Shown piece by piece: positions 8,172-16,512 of a stretch of 64,000 nucleotides of DNA (the stretch's first letter is position 1; the number at the start of each line of letters is the position of its first letter). This DNA comes from Clostridium disporicum (GTDB taxonomy: Bacteria > Bacillota > Clostridia > Clostridiales > Clostridiaceae), in NCBI RefSeq assembly GCF_001405015.1, contig NZ_CYZX01000010.1, forward strand, positions 62,001 through 126,000, written 5' to 3'. A program made the translations under genes and the position numbers. The notes under the pieces are model-generated. The model saw only the letters and a list, made by a program, of their open reading frames with translations. It did not search any database and was not told where the DNA came from.

Positions 8172-10415
8172 CTAATCCCTAACTATCTTCTCATCTGCTG
8201 TAATATCTATAATTCTTTCCTTTAACGAAGAATATCTCTCTACATTATTAGTATTAGTAACCATATATTTAAGAGCTTTCTGACTTCCGACAACAACTAC
8301 TAACTCTTTAGCTCTTGTTATCCCAGTATATAGTATATTCCTATTCATTAAAAATGCTGACCCCATAAAGACTGGAGTTATTACGACTTTAAATTCACTT
8401 CCCTGACTTTTATGTACAGTTATTGCATATGCAAGTTCCAATTCATCTAAAAAAGCAAATTCATATACAACTCTTCGTTCATCATCAAATATTACTGTTA
8501 AAGTACTCTTATCCTCATTTATAGACTCAATAAAGCCCATATCACCATTAAATACTCCAACTCCTTCTTCATCACCAATGCCATTAATCCTAGTCCATTT
8601 AAGAGAGTAGTTATTTTTTATTTGCATAACTTTATCTCCTTCTCTAAAAACCATTTCCCTAACATTCTTTTCTTTTTTGTGATTTGATGGAGGGTTAAGT
8701 ATTTTTTGAAGCTCATTATTTAAATTTTCTACTCCTAATACCCCTTTTCTCGTTGGTGATAAAATTTGTATATCTTTTACCTTATTCCATTTTGAATTAA
8801 AATTAGGTAATCTTCTATTTATCAAATCAATTATAGTCTTTAAAATATCATCTATATTTTCCCTTGAGTCAAAGAAAAAATCACCATCTTTTTTATTTAG
8901 ATATGGTAGCTCACCATTATTAATTTTATGAGCATTAACTATAATCATACTTTCTTTACCCTGTCTAAAGATTTCATTTAATCTTACAACATTTATAAAG
9001 TTGCTATTTATTAAATCTCTTAGAACATTTCCAGGCCCTACAGAAGGTAACTGATCAACATCTCCAACTATTATTACCCTAGTTCCTAATCTAATAGCCT
9101 TTAAAAGACTATTCATAAGCATAATATCTATCATAGATGCCTCATCTATAATAATTACATCACCTTCTAAAGGCTCACCTTCTCCCTTCCCAAAGAATGA
9201 GTTTTCATCATCACTTACGCCCATCTCTAAAAGTCTATGTATAGTTTTAGCCTCTCTCCCTGTAGACTCACTCATTCTTTTAGCTGCTCTACCTGTTGGT
9301 GCTGCTAAAAGCACTTTCATACCACTATTTTCATATATCTCAATTATACATTTTATAATTGTCGTTTTACCTGTACCTGGACCACCTGTTATTATCTCTA
9401 TTCCATTGTTAAATGCACCAATAATAGCTTCTTTTTGAGCAGGTGCAAATTTTATATTATATCTTTTTTCGAAAGATTCTATTTCAAATAAAACATCAGT
9501 ATTAATTGTTTGGAAGTTTTCTATACTTAAAGTAATTATCTTATTAGTTACTCCTAGCTCACAGTAATAATATGGCAAAGTATATACTGCATCTATTCCA
9601 TTAATTTTTTCTACCTTTAATTTTCCTTCTAAGACGCTATTATATATATTTTCTACCACAAGCTCTTCATCAACCATAAGAACCTTCTTACATTCATCTA
9701 TCAGCATATTCTGTGGCATATATGTATTTCCTAATCCAGAGAAATTATTAAGAACATATCTAATCCCACTCTGTATTCTAAATGGCGATACTATTTCAAT
9801 TCCTAAACTTCTAGCAATTCTATCTGCAGTTAAGAAACCTATTCCTGATATTTCATCATTTAGTACATATGGATTTTTAGAAACTATATCTATTGAATCT
9901 GGACCAAACTTTTTATATATCTTCAAACATTGATTTATAGTCATTCCATGTTTCTGAAAAAACATTATTATATCTTTTAAATCTTTACTCTCTAAATAAG
10001 AATCATATATTATGTTAAACTTTTTTTCACCTATACCATCAACTTCTTTAAGTCTTTCAATATTATTATCTAGAATTTCTAAAGTCTTATCTCCAAATTT
10101 ATTTACTATTTTTTTTGCAGTTACCGGCCCTATACCATGAATTATTCCAGTAGATAAATATTTTTCAATCTCTTTCGCTGATGAAGGTAATAATTCATGA
10201 TACTCCTCTACATTAAATTGTCGCCCAAATTGCTTATGATTAATCCAGGACCCTTTAAAATTTATTTGCTGTCCCTCTTTAAGCAATGGCATTATTCCAA
10301 CAACTGTAATTAACTCCTTGTTAGCTGTAACTTTACTAACTATATATCCCGTATCTTCACTTTTAAATATAATCCCTTCAACTAATCCTTCTAGTACTTC
10401 CATTTTAATTTTCAC
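8172..10415 (-). CDS. recD2: RecD2-type ATP-dependent DNA helicase
   Basis: SF1B 5'-3' helicase of the RecD2 family, acting in replication-fork and repair processes without RecBC. 747 aa. An N-terminal OB-like region is followed by helix-hairpin-helix segments (IHGIGPVTAKKIV; KEVDGIGEKKF), then Walker A GGPGTGKTT (~342), DEASMID (~425), QLPSVGPG, and motifs V/VI (TVHKSQGSEF; YTGITRAKELVVVVG) near the C terminus. It is the first gene of the operon running into the ComFA-like gene and comFC, and is divergent from nagA. Confidence 0.94.
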   Translation of the reverse strand: MKIKMEVLEGLVEGIIFKSEDTGYIVSKVTANKELITVVGIMPLLKEGQQINFKGSWINHKQFGRQFNVEEYHELLPSSAKEIEKYLSTGIIHGIGPVTAKKIVNKFGDKTLEILDNNIERLKEVDGIGEKKFNIIYDSYLESKDLKDIIMFFQKHGMTINQCLKIYKKFGPDSIDIVSKNPYVLNDEISGIGFLTADRIARSLGIEIVSPFRIQSGIRYVLNNFSGLGNTYMPQNMLIDECKKVLMVDEELVVENIYNSVLEGKLKVEKINGIDAVYTLPYYYCELGVTNKIITLSIENFQTINTDVLFEIESFEKRYNIKFAPAQKEAIIGAFNNGIEIITGGPGTGKTTIIKCIIEIYENSGMKVLLAAPTGRAAKRMSESTGREAKTIHRLLEMGVSDDENSFFGKGEGEPLEGDVIIIDEASMIDIMLMNSLLKAIRLGTRVIIVGDVDQLPSVGPGNVLRDLINSNFINVVRLNEIFRQGKESMIIVNAHKINNGELPYLNKKDGDFFFDSRENIDDILKTIIDLINRRLPNFNSKWNKVKDIQILSPTRKGVLGVENLNNELQKILNPPSNHKKEKNVREMVFREGDKVMQIKNNYSLKWTRINGIGDEEGVGVFNGDMGFIESINEDKSTLTVIFDDERRVVYEFAFLDELELAYAITVHKSQGSEFKVVITPVFMGSAFLMNRNILYTGITRAKELVVVVGSQKALKYMVTNTNNVERYSSLKERIIDITADEKIVRD

Positions 10416-10512
10416 ACCTTTAAATCTTATCTTCTATATTATATAATTATATCATATTATATAAATTTAACTCATACCGCTTTAAATTTGGGTTATCTAG
10501 GAGGTATATTTT

Positions 10513-11655
10513 ATGCTAATTAAAAATTGTAAATTAATTTACCTAGACAAAATAGAAGAAGGTTCTGTTTTAATCGAAGATGGTAAAATCAAAGAAATAA
10601 ATCCTAGCTTTGAAAATTGTGATAACGTTATAGATGGTAAAGGATTATATTTAAGTCCTGGTTTTATAGATGTTCATATACATGGTGCTGGTGGTGTTGA
10701 TACTATGGATGGAACGTACGATGTTATAAACACAATAGCAAAAACTATTGCTAAACATGGTACTACTTCTTTTACTCCAACTACTATGACTGTCGCTAAG
10801 AAAGACATAAGAAAAGCTATATCTGCAATTAAAGAAGCAAAAATCAAAGGAACAGATGGTGCTAATGTTTTAGGAGCTCACTTAGAAGGTCCATTTATAA
10901 GTCCTAAAGCAATTGGAGCTCAAAATCCAAACTTTTTAATAGAACCAACTATAGAAAATTTTAATGAAATGGTTGGCGAAGATGAAGATGCAGTAGTTTC
11001 AATAACAATGGCTCCTGAAGTAGATGGAGCTAAAGAATTAGCTAGTTATTTAACTGATAAAGGTATAGTTTGTTCAATGGGACATACTAAGGCTACTTAT
11101 GATGAAGCTATGAATGGTATAAAATGCGGCTTCTGTCACTCAACACACCTTTTCAACGCTATGACTCCATTTACACATAGAGAACCTGGTGTTGTAGGTG
11201 CAATATTTGATTCAGAAATAACTACTGAAACTATATCTGATGGTATTCACATATCTTATCCATCATTAAGAACTGCATATAAACAAAAAGGAACTGACAA
11301 AGTTCTTCTAGTTACTGATGCAATGATGGCATGCGGAATGCAAGATGGTATGTATTCTTTAGGTGGCCAAGATGTAGAAGTTAAAGATGGAGCTGCTAGA
11401 TTATTAAGTGGTTCACTTGCTGGTTCAGTTCTTACTTTAGATAAAGCAATTAAAAATGTTTATAATAATTCTAGCTACCCACTTAATGAGGTTGTTAAAA
11501 TGGCTTCATATAATGGTGCTAAGCATTGTAAAGTAGAAGACAGAAAAGGATTAATAAAAGAAGGCTATGATGCTGACTTAGTTCTTTTTGATGAAGATAT
11601 AAATGTAAAAATGACTATTGTTAACGGGAACGTGGTATATAGCACACTTAAATAG
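10513..11655 (+). CDS. nagA: N-acetylglucosamine-6-phosphate deacetylase
   Basis: Removes acetate from GlcNAc-6-P, feeding amino-sugar catabolism and cell-wall recycling in the cytoplasm. 380 aa, normal length. Metal and active-site motifs of the amidohydrolase fold are present: DVHIHGAGG (~53), AHLEGPFISP (~119), SMGHTKATY (~183), STHLFNAMTP (~204) and the catalytic Asp in LLVTDAMM (~260). AGGAGG precedes the ATG. It stands alone here; nagB is not adjacent. The hairpin-array repeat begins 5-10 bp after its stop codon. Confidence 0.95.
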   Translation: MLIKNCKLIYLDKIEEGSVLIEDGKIKEINPSFENCDNVIDGKGLYLSPGFIDVHIHGAGGVDTMDGTYDVINTIAKTIAKHGTTSFTPTTMTVAKKDIRKAISAIKEAKIKGTDGANVLGAHLEGPFISPKAIGAQNPNFLIEPTIENFNEMVGEDEDAVVSITMAPEVDGAKELASYLTDKGIVCSMGHTKATYDEAMNGIKCGFCHSTHLFNAMTPFTHREPGVVGAIFDSEITTETISDGIHISYPSLRTAYKQKGTDKVLLVTDAMMACGMQDGMYSLGGQDVEVKDGAARLLSGSLAGSVLTLDKAIKNVYNNSSYPLNEVVKMASYNGAKHCKVEDRKGLIKEGYDADLVLFDEDINVKMTIVNGNVVYSTLK

Positions 11656-11660
11656 TATTG

Positions 11661-11863
11661 TTCGCAAAGCTCACAGGTGAAAAGTCGACTTCGTCGAGGT
11701 GAAAATGCTACTATCGTAGCAGTGAAAATTTAACTGAAGTTAAAGTGAAATCTATTAATATAGATAATTTTCATTATTGCCATAGGCAATATTTTCACTG
11801 TCACGTCAGTGACATTTTCCCTTTTGACGAAGTCGAACTTTTCACCAAAGTGCTTCGCACTTT
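11661..11863. repeat. Hairpin-array repeat, copy A
   Basis: About 200 bp between convergent nagA and metK. It is a chain of short palindromes joined by near-identical spacers. Hairpins: 11685-11697 (TCGAC-TTC-GTCGA), 11707-11720 (GCTAC-TATC-GTAGC), 11730-11743 (TTAAC-TGAA-GTTAA), 11751-11764 (TCTAT-TAAT-ATAGA), 11777-11789 (TTGCC-ATA-GGCAA), 11800-11813 (GTCAC-GTCA-GTGAC), ~11826-11836 (inverted version of the first), 11847-11863 (AAAGTGC-TTC-GCACTTT). Left-half spacers read (A/G)GTGAAAA; right-half spacers read TTTTCAC, the reverse complement, so the whole element is also a large imperfect inverted repeat. No coding potential. Copy B at 53531-53758 is homologous. Confidence 0.88.
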
Positions 11864-11867
11864 ATTT

Positions 11868-11906
11868 AAAAAGGAACTCACATCAATTTCTGTGAGTTCC
11901 TTTTTT
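11868..11906 (-). terminator. metK terminator (bidirectional)
   Basis: 15-bp stem (AAAAAGGAACTCACA with its complement), 8-nt loop, flanked by A on one side and T on the other, ending 2 bp before the metK stop codon. Works for metK and could also stop nagA transcripts that cross the repeat. Confidence 0.85.
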
Positions 11907-11907
11907 A

Positions 11908-13083
11908 TTATAAGTATTTTTTTATTTCTTCAACTTTATTTAATCTTTCCCATGGAAGATCTAAATCATTTCTACCAAAGTGTCCATATGCTGCAGTTTG
12001 TTTGTATATAGGGCTTCTTAATCCTAAATCTCTTATTATAGCTCCTGGTCTTAAATCAAAAGTATTTTCTACAACTTTTACTATTTCTTCTTCTGAAATC
12101 TTTCCTGTTCCAAAAGTCTCAATTTCAATTGATACAGGTTTAGCAACTCCAATAGCATAAGCTAATTGAATTTCTAACTTATCTGCAATTCCTGCTGCTA
12201 CTAAGTTTTTAGCTACCCATCTTGCTGCATATGCTGCTGATCTATCAACCTTTGTTGGATCTTTTCCTGAGAAAGCTCCGCCTCCATGTCTACCATATCC
12301 ACCATAAGTATCAACTATTATCTTTCTTCCTGTTAATCCACTATCACCTTGTGGTCCACCAACAACAAATCTTCCAGTTGGATTTATATAATACTTAGTA
12401 TTATCATCTAAAAGTTCTGCAGGAACAACCGCTTTAATTACATGTTCCATTAAATCTTCTCTTATTTGCTCTTGACTAACTTCTGGTCCATGTTGAGTTG
12501 ATATTACTATTGTATCTATTCTTACAACCTTATTATCATCATATTCCACTGTTACTTGAGTTTTTCCATCTGGTCTTAAATAAGGTAATGTACCATTTTT
12601 TCTAACTTCACTAAGTCTTCTAGATAATCTATGTGCCATAGCTATCGGTAATGGCATAAATTCTGGTGTTTCATTTGTTGCAAAACCAAACATCATTCCT
12701 TGGTCTCCTGCACCAACAGCCTCAACATCATCTTTATTACCAGTTTTTGATTCTAATGCTTCATCAACACCCATCGCTATATCTGATGATTGTTCATCAA
12801 TAGATGTTAATACTGCACATGTATCACAGTCGAATCCATACTTAGCTCTATCATAACCAATTTCTTTTATTGTTTCTCTAACTACCTTTGGAATATCCAC
12901 ATAACATGATGTTGATATTTCTCCCATTACCATAACCATTCCAGTAGTTACAGCTGTTTCACAAGCTACTCTTGCCATAGGATCTTTAGCTAGTATACTA
13001 TCTAATATCCCATCTGATATTTGATCACATATTTTATCTGGATGTCCTTCTGTTACTGATTCTGAAGTAAATAATCTTTTCAT
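11908..13083 (-). CDS. metK: S-adenosylmethionine synthetase
   Basis: Makes AdoMet from ATP and methionine in the cytosol. 391 aa, normal length. The family's signatures are present: start MKRLFTSESVTEGHPDKICDQ (His and Asp of the ATP site), hexapeptide GAGDQGMMFGFA (~124) and GGGAFSGKDPTKVDRSAAY (~262, P-loop-like). Preceded by AGGAG and by a SAM-I riboswitch whose terminator ends about 45 bp upstream, so AdoMet represses its own synthesis. Confidence 0.97.
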   Translation of the reverse strand: MKRLFTSESVTEGHPDKICDQISDGILDSILAKDPMARVACETAVTTGMVMVMGEISTSCYVDIPKVVRETIKEIGYDRAKYGFDCDTCAVLTSIDEQSSDIAMGVDEALESKTGNKDDVEAVGAGDQGMMFGFATNETPEFMPLPIAMAHRLSRRLSEVRKNGTLPYLRPDGKTQVTVEYDDNKVVRIDTIVISTQHGPEVSQEQIREDLMEHVIKAVVPAELLDDNTKYYINPTGRFVVGGPQGDSGLTGRKIIVDTYGGYGRHGGGAFSGKDPTKVDRSAAYAARWVAKNLVAAGIADKLEIQLAYAIGVAKPVSIEIETFGTGKISEEEIVKVVENTFDLRPGAIIRDLGLRSPIYKQTAAYGHFGRNDLDLPWERLNKVEEIKKYL

Positions 13084-13127
13084 TATATATCTCCTCTCTT
13101 AATTAAGATGATATTAATTCTAAAGAT

Positions 13128-13347
13128 AAAAAAAGTCTCTTCTTAAGATAAAGAAGAGACCTACTATTCAACCATGTCTTTCTTATCTTGCAAAATTAAT
13201 TGCAGGAATTGGCACCACGCTTATACAATTAATAGATTATAATTAAAAATGATAACTTATTCATTTTTAATTCTTAATTATTAATTAATGAAGCAGGTTG
13301 CCGGGTTTCACAGGGCCCTCTCCCTCTACCTCTCTTGATAAGAACTA
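13128..13347 (-). promoter_or_regulatory. SAM-I (S-box) riboswitch of metK
   Basis: Aptamer ~13180-13344 on the minus strand. P1 is formed by TTCTTATC (13344-13337) and GATAAGAA (13187-13180). The S-box core AAGAGAGGTAGAGGGA, CCCGGCAACC and GGTGCCAATTCC is present. The expression platform is a terminator, GTCTCTTCTT/AAGAAGAGAC (13135-13160) plus seven T. High AdoMet should favour the terminator and switch metK off. The P3 arm is enlarged by an AT-rich segment (~13210-13290) that itself folds (AATTAAAAATGA with TCATTTTTAATT), much longer than usual for this arm. Confidence 0.95.
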
Positions 13348-13373
13348 ATATCAAATTTTATTTACTGTAATAT

Positions 13374-13402
13374 ATATTAACAACTATTATAACTAATGTC
13401 AA
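13374..13402 (-). promoter_or_regulatory. Sigma-A promoter of the metK leader
   Basis: TTGACA (13402-13397), 17-bp spacer, TAATAT (13379-13374), about 30 bp upstream of the riboswitch P1. Confidence 0.75.
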
Positions 13403-13433
13403 TAAATTTAAATTGTAATATTTTTATATAAAA

Positions 13434-13463
13434 AATAAAAAAAGCATAGATAACCTATGCTTT
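13434..13463 (-). terminator. Terminator of the tRNA operon
   Basis: Stem AAAGCATA/TATGCTTT followed by a long T run on the minus strand, directly after the last tRNA gene. Confidence 0.8.
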
Positions 13464-13466
13464 AAA

Positions 13467-13551
13467 TGGTGGGGGAGGACGGATTCGAACCATCGAAGCG
13501 AATCGCAACAGATTTACAGTCTGCCCCCTTTGGCCACTCGGGAACTCCCCC
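13467..13551 (-). tRNA. tRNA-Tyr (GTA), second copy
   Basis: 85-nt class II tRNA with an extra arm. Anticodon GTA lies in the loop of GACTGTAAATCTG. Acceptor GGGGGAG pairs with CTCCCCC; T-arm GGTTCGAATCC; CCA is encoded (13467-13469). Sequence identical to the copy at 13652-13736. Confidence 0.96.
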
Positions 13552-13556
13552 ATAAA

Positions 13557-13631
13557 TGGAGCTGGTGATCGGAGTCGAACCAACAACCTGCTGATTACAA
13601 GTCAGCTGCTCTGCCATTGAGCCACACCAGC
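13557..13631 (-). tRNA. tRNA-Thr (TGT)
   Basis: 75-nt tRNA. Acceptor GCTGGTG pairs with CACCAGC; anticodon stem-loop GAC-TTGTAAT-C carries TGT, reading ACA; T-arm GGTTCGACTCC; CCA encoded. Lies 5 bp after one tRNA-Tyr and 20 bp before the other in transcription order. Confidence 0.95.
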
Positions 13632-13651
13632 ATATTTAATTAAGTTATTAA

Positions 13652-13736
13652 TGGTGGGGGAGGACGGATTCGAACCATCGAAGCGAATCGCAACAGATTT
13701 ACAGTCTGCCCCCTTTGGCCACTCGGGAACTCCCCC
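13652..13736 (-). tRNA. tRNA-Tyr (GTA), first copy
   Basis: 85-nt class II tRNA, identical over its full length to 13467-13551 and with matching flanking bases. First gene in the tRNA operon, about 55 bp downstream of a promoter. Confidence 0.96.
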
Positions 13737-13792
13737 ATGTCTTATTAATAACTTTCATCATTTCGTGCATCACTGCCGAACTGACAATGACT

Positions 13793-13821
13793 AGTATATA
13801 TTCATAGCAATAATATTTCAA
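13793..13821 (-). promoter_or_regulatory. Promoter of the Tyr-Thr-Tyr tRNA operon
   Basis: TTGAAA (13821-13816), 17 bp, TATACT (13798-13793). The GC-rich stretch between it and the first tRNA (13757-13790) is typical of a processed tRNA leader. Confidence 0.65.
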
Positions 13822-13923
13822 CCTTTAAATTTAGTCATTTTAAGAGTTTATTTTTATTTTTCTCTCTTTTTCTTAATTTATCTTAATATTACTTATTTAT
13901 ATATTATTTAATATGTCTATTAA

Positions 13924-14355
13924 TTAAACTAACTCTATATACTGATTTAAGATTCCTTCAAGCCTATTATAGTCTTCTTCTATCAATCGTTTTTTTATAT
14001 ATGATAAAGCTTCTTCTTTTGAATCTATGCTACCACTATTTAAAATAGAATTAACTTTTGCACAATCAATTACTGAAAGTTTATCCAATATACTTTTAAC
14101 AACACTTCTTTCATCTAAAGTTAGTTCATTAATTATATTATCTAAACTTATAGTTAAAATATCTGATGTATATCCTTGTATAACCTCTTGATCACTAGAT
14201 ACGGATTTTTCCTCTATAGTTTCCTCTATAACGCTACTACTAATCTCATCAAATTCATTTTCCTTTTTAGCGTTCGGTTCATACAAAACTATTATAAATA
14301 TAATACTTACAGCTACTAAAATTGACATAGTTCTCATTATTATATTCAGTTTCAT
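13924..14355 (-). CDS. Small membrane-anchored protein, function unknown
   Basis: 143 aa; family not recognised. One N-terminal membrane helix (MSILVAVSIIFIIVLY, ~10-25), then an acidic, Ser/Glu-rich linker (~30-65) and a short helical C-terminal domain with ISLDNIINELTLDERSVVKSI. Good ribosome site (AGGTGGTG) before ATG. Divergent from yyaC and upstream of the tRNA operon. The layout (anchor, flexible acidic linker, small helical domain) suggests an extracytoplasmic domain, but no function can be assigned. Confidence 0.6.
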   Translation of the reverse strand: MKLNIIMRTMSILVAVSIIFIIVLYEPNAKKENEFDEISSSVIEETIEEKSVSSDQEVIQGYTSDILTISLDNIINELTLDERSVVKSILDKLSVIDCAKVNSILNSGSIDSKEEALSYIKKRLIEEDYNRLEGILNQYIELV

Positions 14356-14466
14356 TTATTATCACCACCTTATCTAAAAATAATTTCCATTTTTTCTTTT
14401 TTTATACTTATTATATTATTAGTTTTTTTTTCATATATATTATTGTTGAGAGGTGGTGGGTATAAA

Positions 14467-14997
14467 TTGAAAAGGAAAGTTAATTATAAATCCAACTTAT
14501 CTTATTATGAAATCGCAGAATTTATAAGAAAGTATATAACATCTGAAACAGTTATAGTTTGCATTGGCACAGATAAATGTATAGGTGACTGTTTAGGTCC
14601 TTTAGTAGGTACTTTTTTAGAAGAGTCTTCTTTTCCTGTTCCTGTATACGGAACATTACAATCTCCTATTCATGCTTTAAATATAGACAAGAAAATTGAT
14701 GAAATTAAAAAAACTCATCCTCAGGCTACAATTATAGGAATTGATGCTTGCTTAGGTGATACTAATTCTATAGGTGAAATTCACGTAAGAGATTACCCTA
14801 TCCATCCTGGTAAAGGTGTTGGTAAATCATTACCTGAAGTTGGTGTTGCTTCAATAATAGGAATAGTAGATTCTAGTGATAACGCTGAATTTTTTACATC
14901 TAGAGGTATTAGGCTTAGCCTAGTTTTTGAAATGGCACGAGTTATTTGTCATGGCCTAAATCATGCATATTATCTTAATTCTTCATATAATAAATAG
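14467..14997 (+). CDS. yyaC: YyaC-type spore protease-like protein (DUF1256)
   Basis: 176 aa from TTG at 14467, the start that fits the AGGTGGTGGG ribosome site; reading from the upstream TTG at 14443 would put that site inside the gene. YyaC is a sporulation protein related to the germination protease Gpr. Motifs VIVCIGTDKCIGDCLGPLVG (~27-47), IDACLGD and GKGVGKSLPEVG are characteristic. It ends in a bidirectional terminator shared with mbl. In other spore formers the gene is expressed in the developing spore; no sigma-F/G promoter could be assigned with confidence. Confidence 0.85.
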   Translation: MKRKVNYKSNLSYYEIAEFIRKYITSETVIVCIGTDKCIGDCLGPLVGTFLEESSFPVPVYGTLQSPIHALNIDKKIDEIKKTHPQATIIGIDACLGDTNSIGEIHVRDYPIHPGKGVGKSLPEVGVASIIGIVDSSDNAEFFTSRGIRLSLVFEMARVICHGLNHAYYLNSSYNK

Positions 14998-15027
14998 CAC
15001 TATAAGAATTACCTTATAGTGCTATTT
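14992..15027. terminator. Bidirectional terminator between yyaC and mbl
   Basis: Perfect 15-bp stem AAATAGCACTATAAG with its complement and a 6-nt loop, overlapping the yyaC stop codon and 16 bp from the mbl stop. Confidence 0.85.
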
Positions 15028-15043
15028 ACCTATTTATATATAA

Positions 15044-16087
15044 TTAATCTATTAAATTTATTTCACTTCCAAAAATATCTGAACCTAATTTATCTATGTA
15101 GCTTAAAACCTGACCTGTCCCTTCTGCAACAGCTTCTACAGAATTGTGAGCTATTTCTACTGTAACACCAGTATTTTCTTCTATAAGCTTATTAAGCCCA
15201 TATAATAAAGATCCTCCACCAGTCATTAATATCCCTTTTTCTATTATATCGGCAGCTAATTCAGGTGGTGTCTTTTCTAGTATACTCTTAACTCCTTCAA
15301 CTATTACTGATACAGGTTCTGCTAAAGCTTCTCTTACCTCTTCAGTACTTATTTCAACTTCATCTGGTAAACCTGTTATTAAATTTCTACCTTTCATAGT
15401 AGTAGTTAACTTTCTTGAATCCTTAAATGCAGATCCTATTTTTATCTTAACATCTTCTGCAGTTTTTTCACCAATCATTATTTTATATTTATTTCTAACA
15501 TATTTTATTATTGATTCATCAAATTTGTCTCCAGCAATTTTGATTGATTTTCTAACAACTACTCCACCTAATGATATTACAGCTATATCGGTAGTTCCAC
15601 CACCAATATCTACTATCATTGCTCCATTAGGCTTGGTTATATCTAATCCAGCACCTATTGCAGCTGCTAGTGGTTCTTCGATTATATGAACTTTTTTAGC
15701 CCCTGAATTTTTAGCAGCATCCATTACGGCTCTTTTTTCTACTTCAGTAGCTTGAGATGGAACACAAACCATTACTCTTGGAGCTACTATTCTTCCTTTT
15801 CCGCAAGCCTTTTTAATAAATTCTTTTAGCATTCTTTCAGTAATATCATAATCAGAAATAACTCCATCTCTTAGCGGACGTACTGCAACTATATTTCCTG
15901 GGGTTCTCCCGATCATTTTTCTTGCTTCTTCACCTACTGCTAGTACCTTATTATTATTTTTATTGATGGCTACTACTGAAGGTTCTTTTAATAATATCCC
16001 TTTACCTTTTACATAAACAAGTACTGTAGCAGTCCCTAAATCTATTCCAAGGTCGTTCCCACTTCTCCAAAACCACATCTTATTCAC
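15044..16087 (-). CDS. mbl: MreB/Mbl actin-like cell-shape protein
   Basis: Bacterial actin forming membrane-bound filaments that guide side-wall peptidoglycan synthesis. 347 aa. Phosphate-1 loop LGIDLGTATVLVY (~13), MIVDIGGGTTDIAVISLGG (phosphate 2, ~160) and the adenosine motif MTGGGSLLYGL (~289). N-terminal MWFWRSGN is the amphipathic membrane anchor. Being next to spoIIID points to the Mbl-type paralogue, as in Bacillus; the general MreB family assignment is certain, the paralogue less so. Confidence 0.9.
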   Translation of the reverse strand: MNKMWFWRSGNDLGIDLGTATVLVYVKGKGILLKEPSVVAINKNNNKVLAVGEEARKMIGRTPGNIVAVRPLRDGVISDYDITERMLKEFIKKACGKGRIVAPRVMVCVPSQATEVEKRAVMDAAKNSGAKKVHIIEEPLAAAIGAGLDITKPNGAMIVDIGGGTTDIAVISLGGVVVRKSIKIAGDKFDESIIKYVRNKYKIMIGEKTAEDVKIKIGSAFKDSRKLTTTMKGRNLITGLPDEVEISTEEVREALAEPVSVIVEGVKSILEKTPPELAADIIEKGILMTGGGSLLYGLNKLIEENTGVTVEIAHNSVEAVAEGTGQVLSYIDKLGSDIFGSEINLID

Positions 16088-16169
16088 TCCTACCAGATAT
16101 ATAATATTTCAAAATAATTCTTTTTCAGACAAATTATTCTTTAAAAATATTATATATGTAAAGGTATTA

Positions 16170-16421
16170 TCATTCAATAGCTTTGTATTTTAATTTAGTA
16201 GCTTTTCCACCTCTAATATGTCTTTCTGCCTTATTTAACTCAAGTATATTTTGAGTCTGCTCTGCAATGCTTGGATTAATCTTAGGCAACCTTTCTGTCA
16301 TATCTTTATGAATTGTACTTTTACTTACTCCAAATACTTTAGCAGTTTTTCTTATAGTAGCCTTTGAATCAATAATATATTTTGCAACTTCTAGTACTCT
16401 CTCTTCAATGTAGTCTTTCAA
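16170..16421 (-). CDS. spoIIID: Sporulation transcription regulator SpoIIID
   Basis: 83-aa DNA-binding protein that tunes sigma-E genes and helps switch on sigK in the mother cell. HTH: ATIRKTAKVFGVSKSTIHKDM (~22-42), followed by the basic tail AERHIRGGKATKLKYK that contacts DNA. Order spoIIQ - spoIIID - mbl is conserved in spore formers. AAGGAGG precedes the ATG. Confidence 0.96.
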   Translation of the reverse strand: MKDYIEERVLEVAKYIIDSKATIRKTAKVFGVSKSTIHKDMTERLPKINPSIAEQTQNILELNKAERHIRGGKATKLKYKAIE

Positions 16422-16471
16422 AAATGTAACCTCCTTATAAATAGATTTAATTAAAATATAATTCTTTTTAG

Positions 16472-16506
16472 TTAATCAGCCATTTGAAATCCAAATGGCT
16501 GATTAA
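16472..16506 (-). terminator. spoIIQ terminator
   Basis: 15-bp stem TTAATCAGCCATTTG with its complement, directly after the spoIIQ stop; separates spoIIQ from spoIIID. Confidence 0.8.
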
Positions 16507-16512
16507 TATTTC

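Noticed and set aside
11661..11863. Hairpin-array repeat as a CRISPR array
   Set aside because: Units are not direct repeats of 25-40 bp with unique spacers; they are short palindromes with constant 7-9 bp spacers, and no cas genes are near.
11745..12011. Open frame starting inside repeat copy A on the plus strand
   Set aside because: It runs through the repeat, the terminator and antisense to metK; no ribosome site and composition of non-coding DNA.
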